From Calliphora vicina (Eukaryota; Arthropoda; Insecta; Diptera; Calliphoridae), in contig NC_088782.1 in assembly GCF_958450345.1 (NCBI RefSeq), positions 4,225,501 to 4,289,500 of the forward strand: a DNA stretch of 64,000 nucleotides, given 5' to 3'. The first letter of the stretch is position 1. Each line of letters begins with the position of its first letter. Positions 62,577 through 64,000 of the stretch are shown piece by piece. Below the pieces are notes generated by a model. It worked only from the letters and a program-made list of their open reading frames with translations, did not search any database and was not told the DNA's origin. The translations under genes were made by a program, and so were the position numbers.

Positions 62577-64000
62577 TTATTTTGTTTTATTTCAACTATT
62601 AAATTTAAAAAAAAAAATAATAATTTTAAGTAGAAATTTGTAACCGATTATGGCCTACAATAGGATAGATTATTGGTGGTGAAATAAAATATATAAATTC
62701 TAGTACAAATATAAAAGAAACCATGAAATTTTACTGAAAAGAATGATCATTAAATTAAATTATAATAATCGTAAATGCTAATATCGATCATTGAAATAAC
62801 TGAGATGCTTAAAATTGTTACTATTTATAGATTTAATTAAATACTGTCTTCAGGGTGTGTCTGAGATATTTTTTTTTTAAATATTCATTGTTTTTAATTC
62901 TTTCGAAAAAAATATCTCTAAATCTCTTTAATTTACTTGAAATTTATGTTTTTTTAAATATCACTCGTGCCAGGCATCGTCTTTCTAACGCTCATCATCA
63001 TCATCATAAATAAACCATTAGATCCAGTTTGTACGTATGGTATTCCAAATTCGCTTCAAACTTTTAATTCATTATTTATTTATTCATTTCACCGGTAACA
63101 TTTTTGCACAAAACTTTGTTTCATTTCTTTCAGTTTGTTTCAAAAATCCATAAATACTTTGTTTTAACTATTTTGTTTCTTTCTTTTTGTGGTTGTTTTT
63201 ATTTTGACTGTTAAATTTTTGGAATTTCCCAGTGCGTTAATTCCAGCAGCCTGAACTGGTAACAGATTTTAGAAACCACACTTCCACAAATTGTTGTTTT
63301 GTTGTTCGTATTGAAATTTATATTTAACAGCTATTTTGTTTTATTTTTCATAATGAATTTGTTTAAATCTCATTTTGTTGGTGTTTTTTTGTCACCCGGC
63401 CGGCCATTATTATTTGTCTTAAATAGAGAAAGAATCATTAAGCTCGTGTTTTCTATCAGTGTTGATGTCTAGACTTTTAAGCTTATTTAATTTCAGAAAT
63501 ATGTAGTTGTTTTTCACAGAGTGACCATTATGAATTCTTACATTCTAAGTAGTTCGGGATCGGTCCATAATTGGTAGAGACGGAAAATACTCTAGTTTAG
63601 TTATAAATATTTTATTTATTTGTCATTTGTTAACACCAATTGGTTCTCAAGTTTTTATAGTATACAAAAAAAGAACAACTGCAACCGATCCCTAGTCCTT
63701 GGGAACCTATTCTGTGTCTATTCTCTACGAAAAGTAATTACTTTGAAAACTTTTTAAATATAGGGTGTACTAAAAGAATTAATTCACATTAAGACAAAAG
63801 TTATACGTAATTGTATTTAGTTTCAAGTATTACGATTATATGAAGTACAAACTGCTTAATTTCTTTATAATTATAATTATACAACAACAACAATAATCAT
63901 TAAAAGAATTAACCAAAACAAAACTGTCAAAAGGCGTACGTGCAAAATGAGCGGCACGTGCCTCAACTAAATTTGCAAAAAAAAAACTGAAAACACACGC
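62577..64000. other. Intergenic DNA, no gene seen
   Basis: AT-rich. A piece of the GGTCCCTACCCC-family repeat may lie at 63550..63740 (CGGGATCGGTCC, AACCGATCCCTAGTCC, TTCTGTGTCTATTCTCTA). No coding exon recognised. Confidence 0.45.

Overview
The window looks like euchromatic DNA from a higher dipteran, most likely a calyptrate fly (blow fly or muscid type). I base this on the near-Drosophila sequence of the one recognisable gene, the strong AT bias, and an abundance of mini-me/DINE-type, mariner, Tc1 and hAT elements. I cannot name the species from sequence alone.

The only intact host gene is hairy (h), on the + strand at the left edge. Two coding exons are present (1248..1343 and 1473..2255). 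They encode the bHLH domain from SNKP onward, the Orange domain, Gln-rich stretches and the C-terminal PLALV...WRPW repressor tail. The first coding exon, with the start codon, is not in the window, so positions 1-1247 are probably intron 1. The 3' UTR carries a perfect miR-7 seed match (GTCTTCC, 3041..3047) just before the likely poly(A) signal at 3182.

From about 3.3 kb to 64 kb there is no supportable intact gene. This gene-poor flank is filled with transposon debris. It includes eight degenerate mariner copies; mini-me/DINE-like elements, two of which carry (GTCT)n arrays over 500 bp long and face each other as an inverted pair (27.5-28.8 and 30.3-31.6 kb); and two non-autonomous hAT elements with perfect 8-bp target duplications (27134..29214 and 51808..52918). 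It also includes a Tc1 element turned into a 1.67-kb palindrome (59838..61502), two copies of a foldback element, several MITEs, a 1.1-kb minisatellite (34.4-35.5 kb) and a satellite with a three-monomer higher-order repeat (54.0-55.7 kb). Nested insertions give a partial order of events: mariner copies are generally older than the mini-me, hAT-like and MITE insertions inside them.

Gene relics include an RpL22 retropseudogene with a 228-bp internal tandem duplication (22143..22765). Next to it are tRNA-Tyr fragments in opposite orientations that lack the anticodon intron and carry a CCA tail (21944..22010). There is also a non-LTR reverse transcriptase fragment (21247..21440) and an unrecognised intronless coding remnant (about 41187..42390, minus strand) that interrupts a mini-me-like element.

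No CRISPR array, operon, phage or bacterial-type system is present. The most novel material is structural: palindromic and nested transposons, the higher-order satellite, and the tRNA-Tyr snapback.
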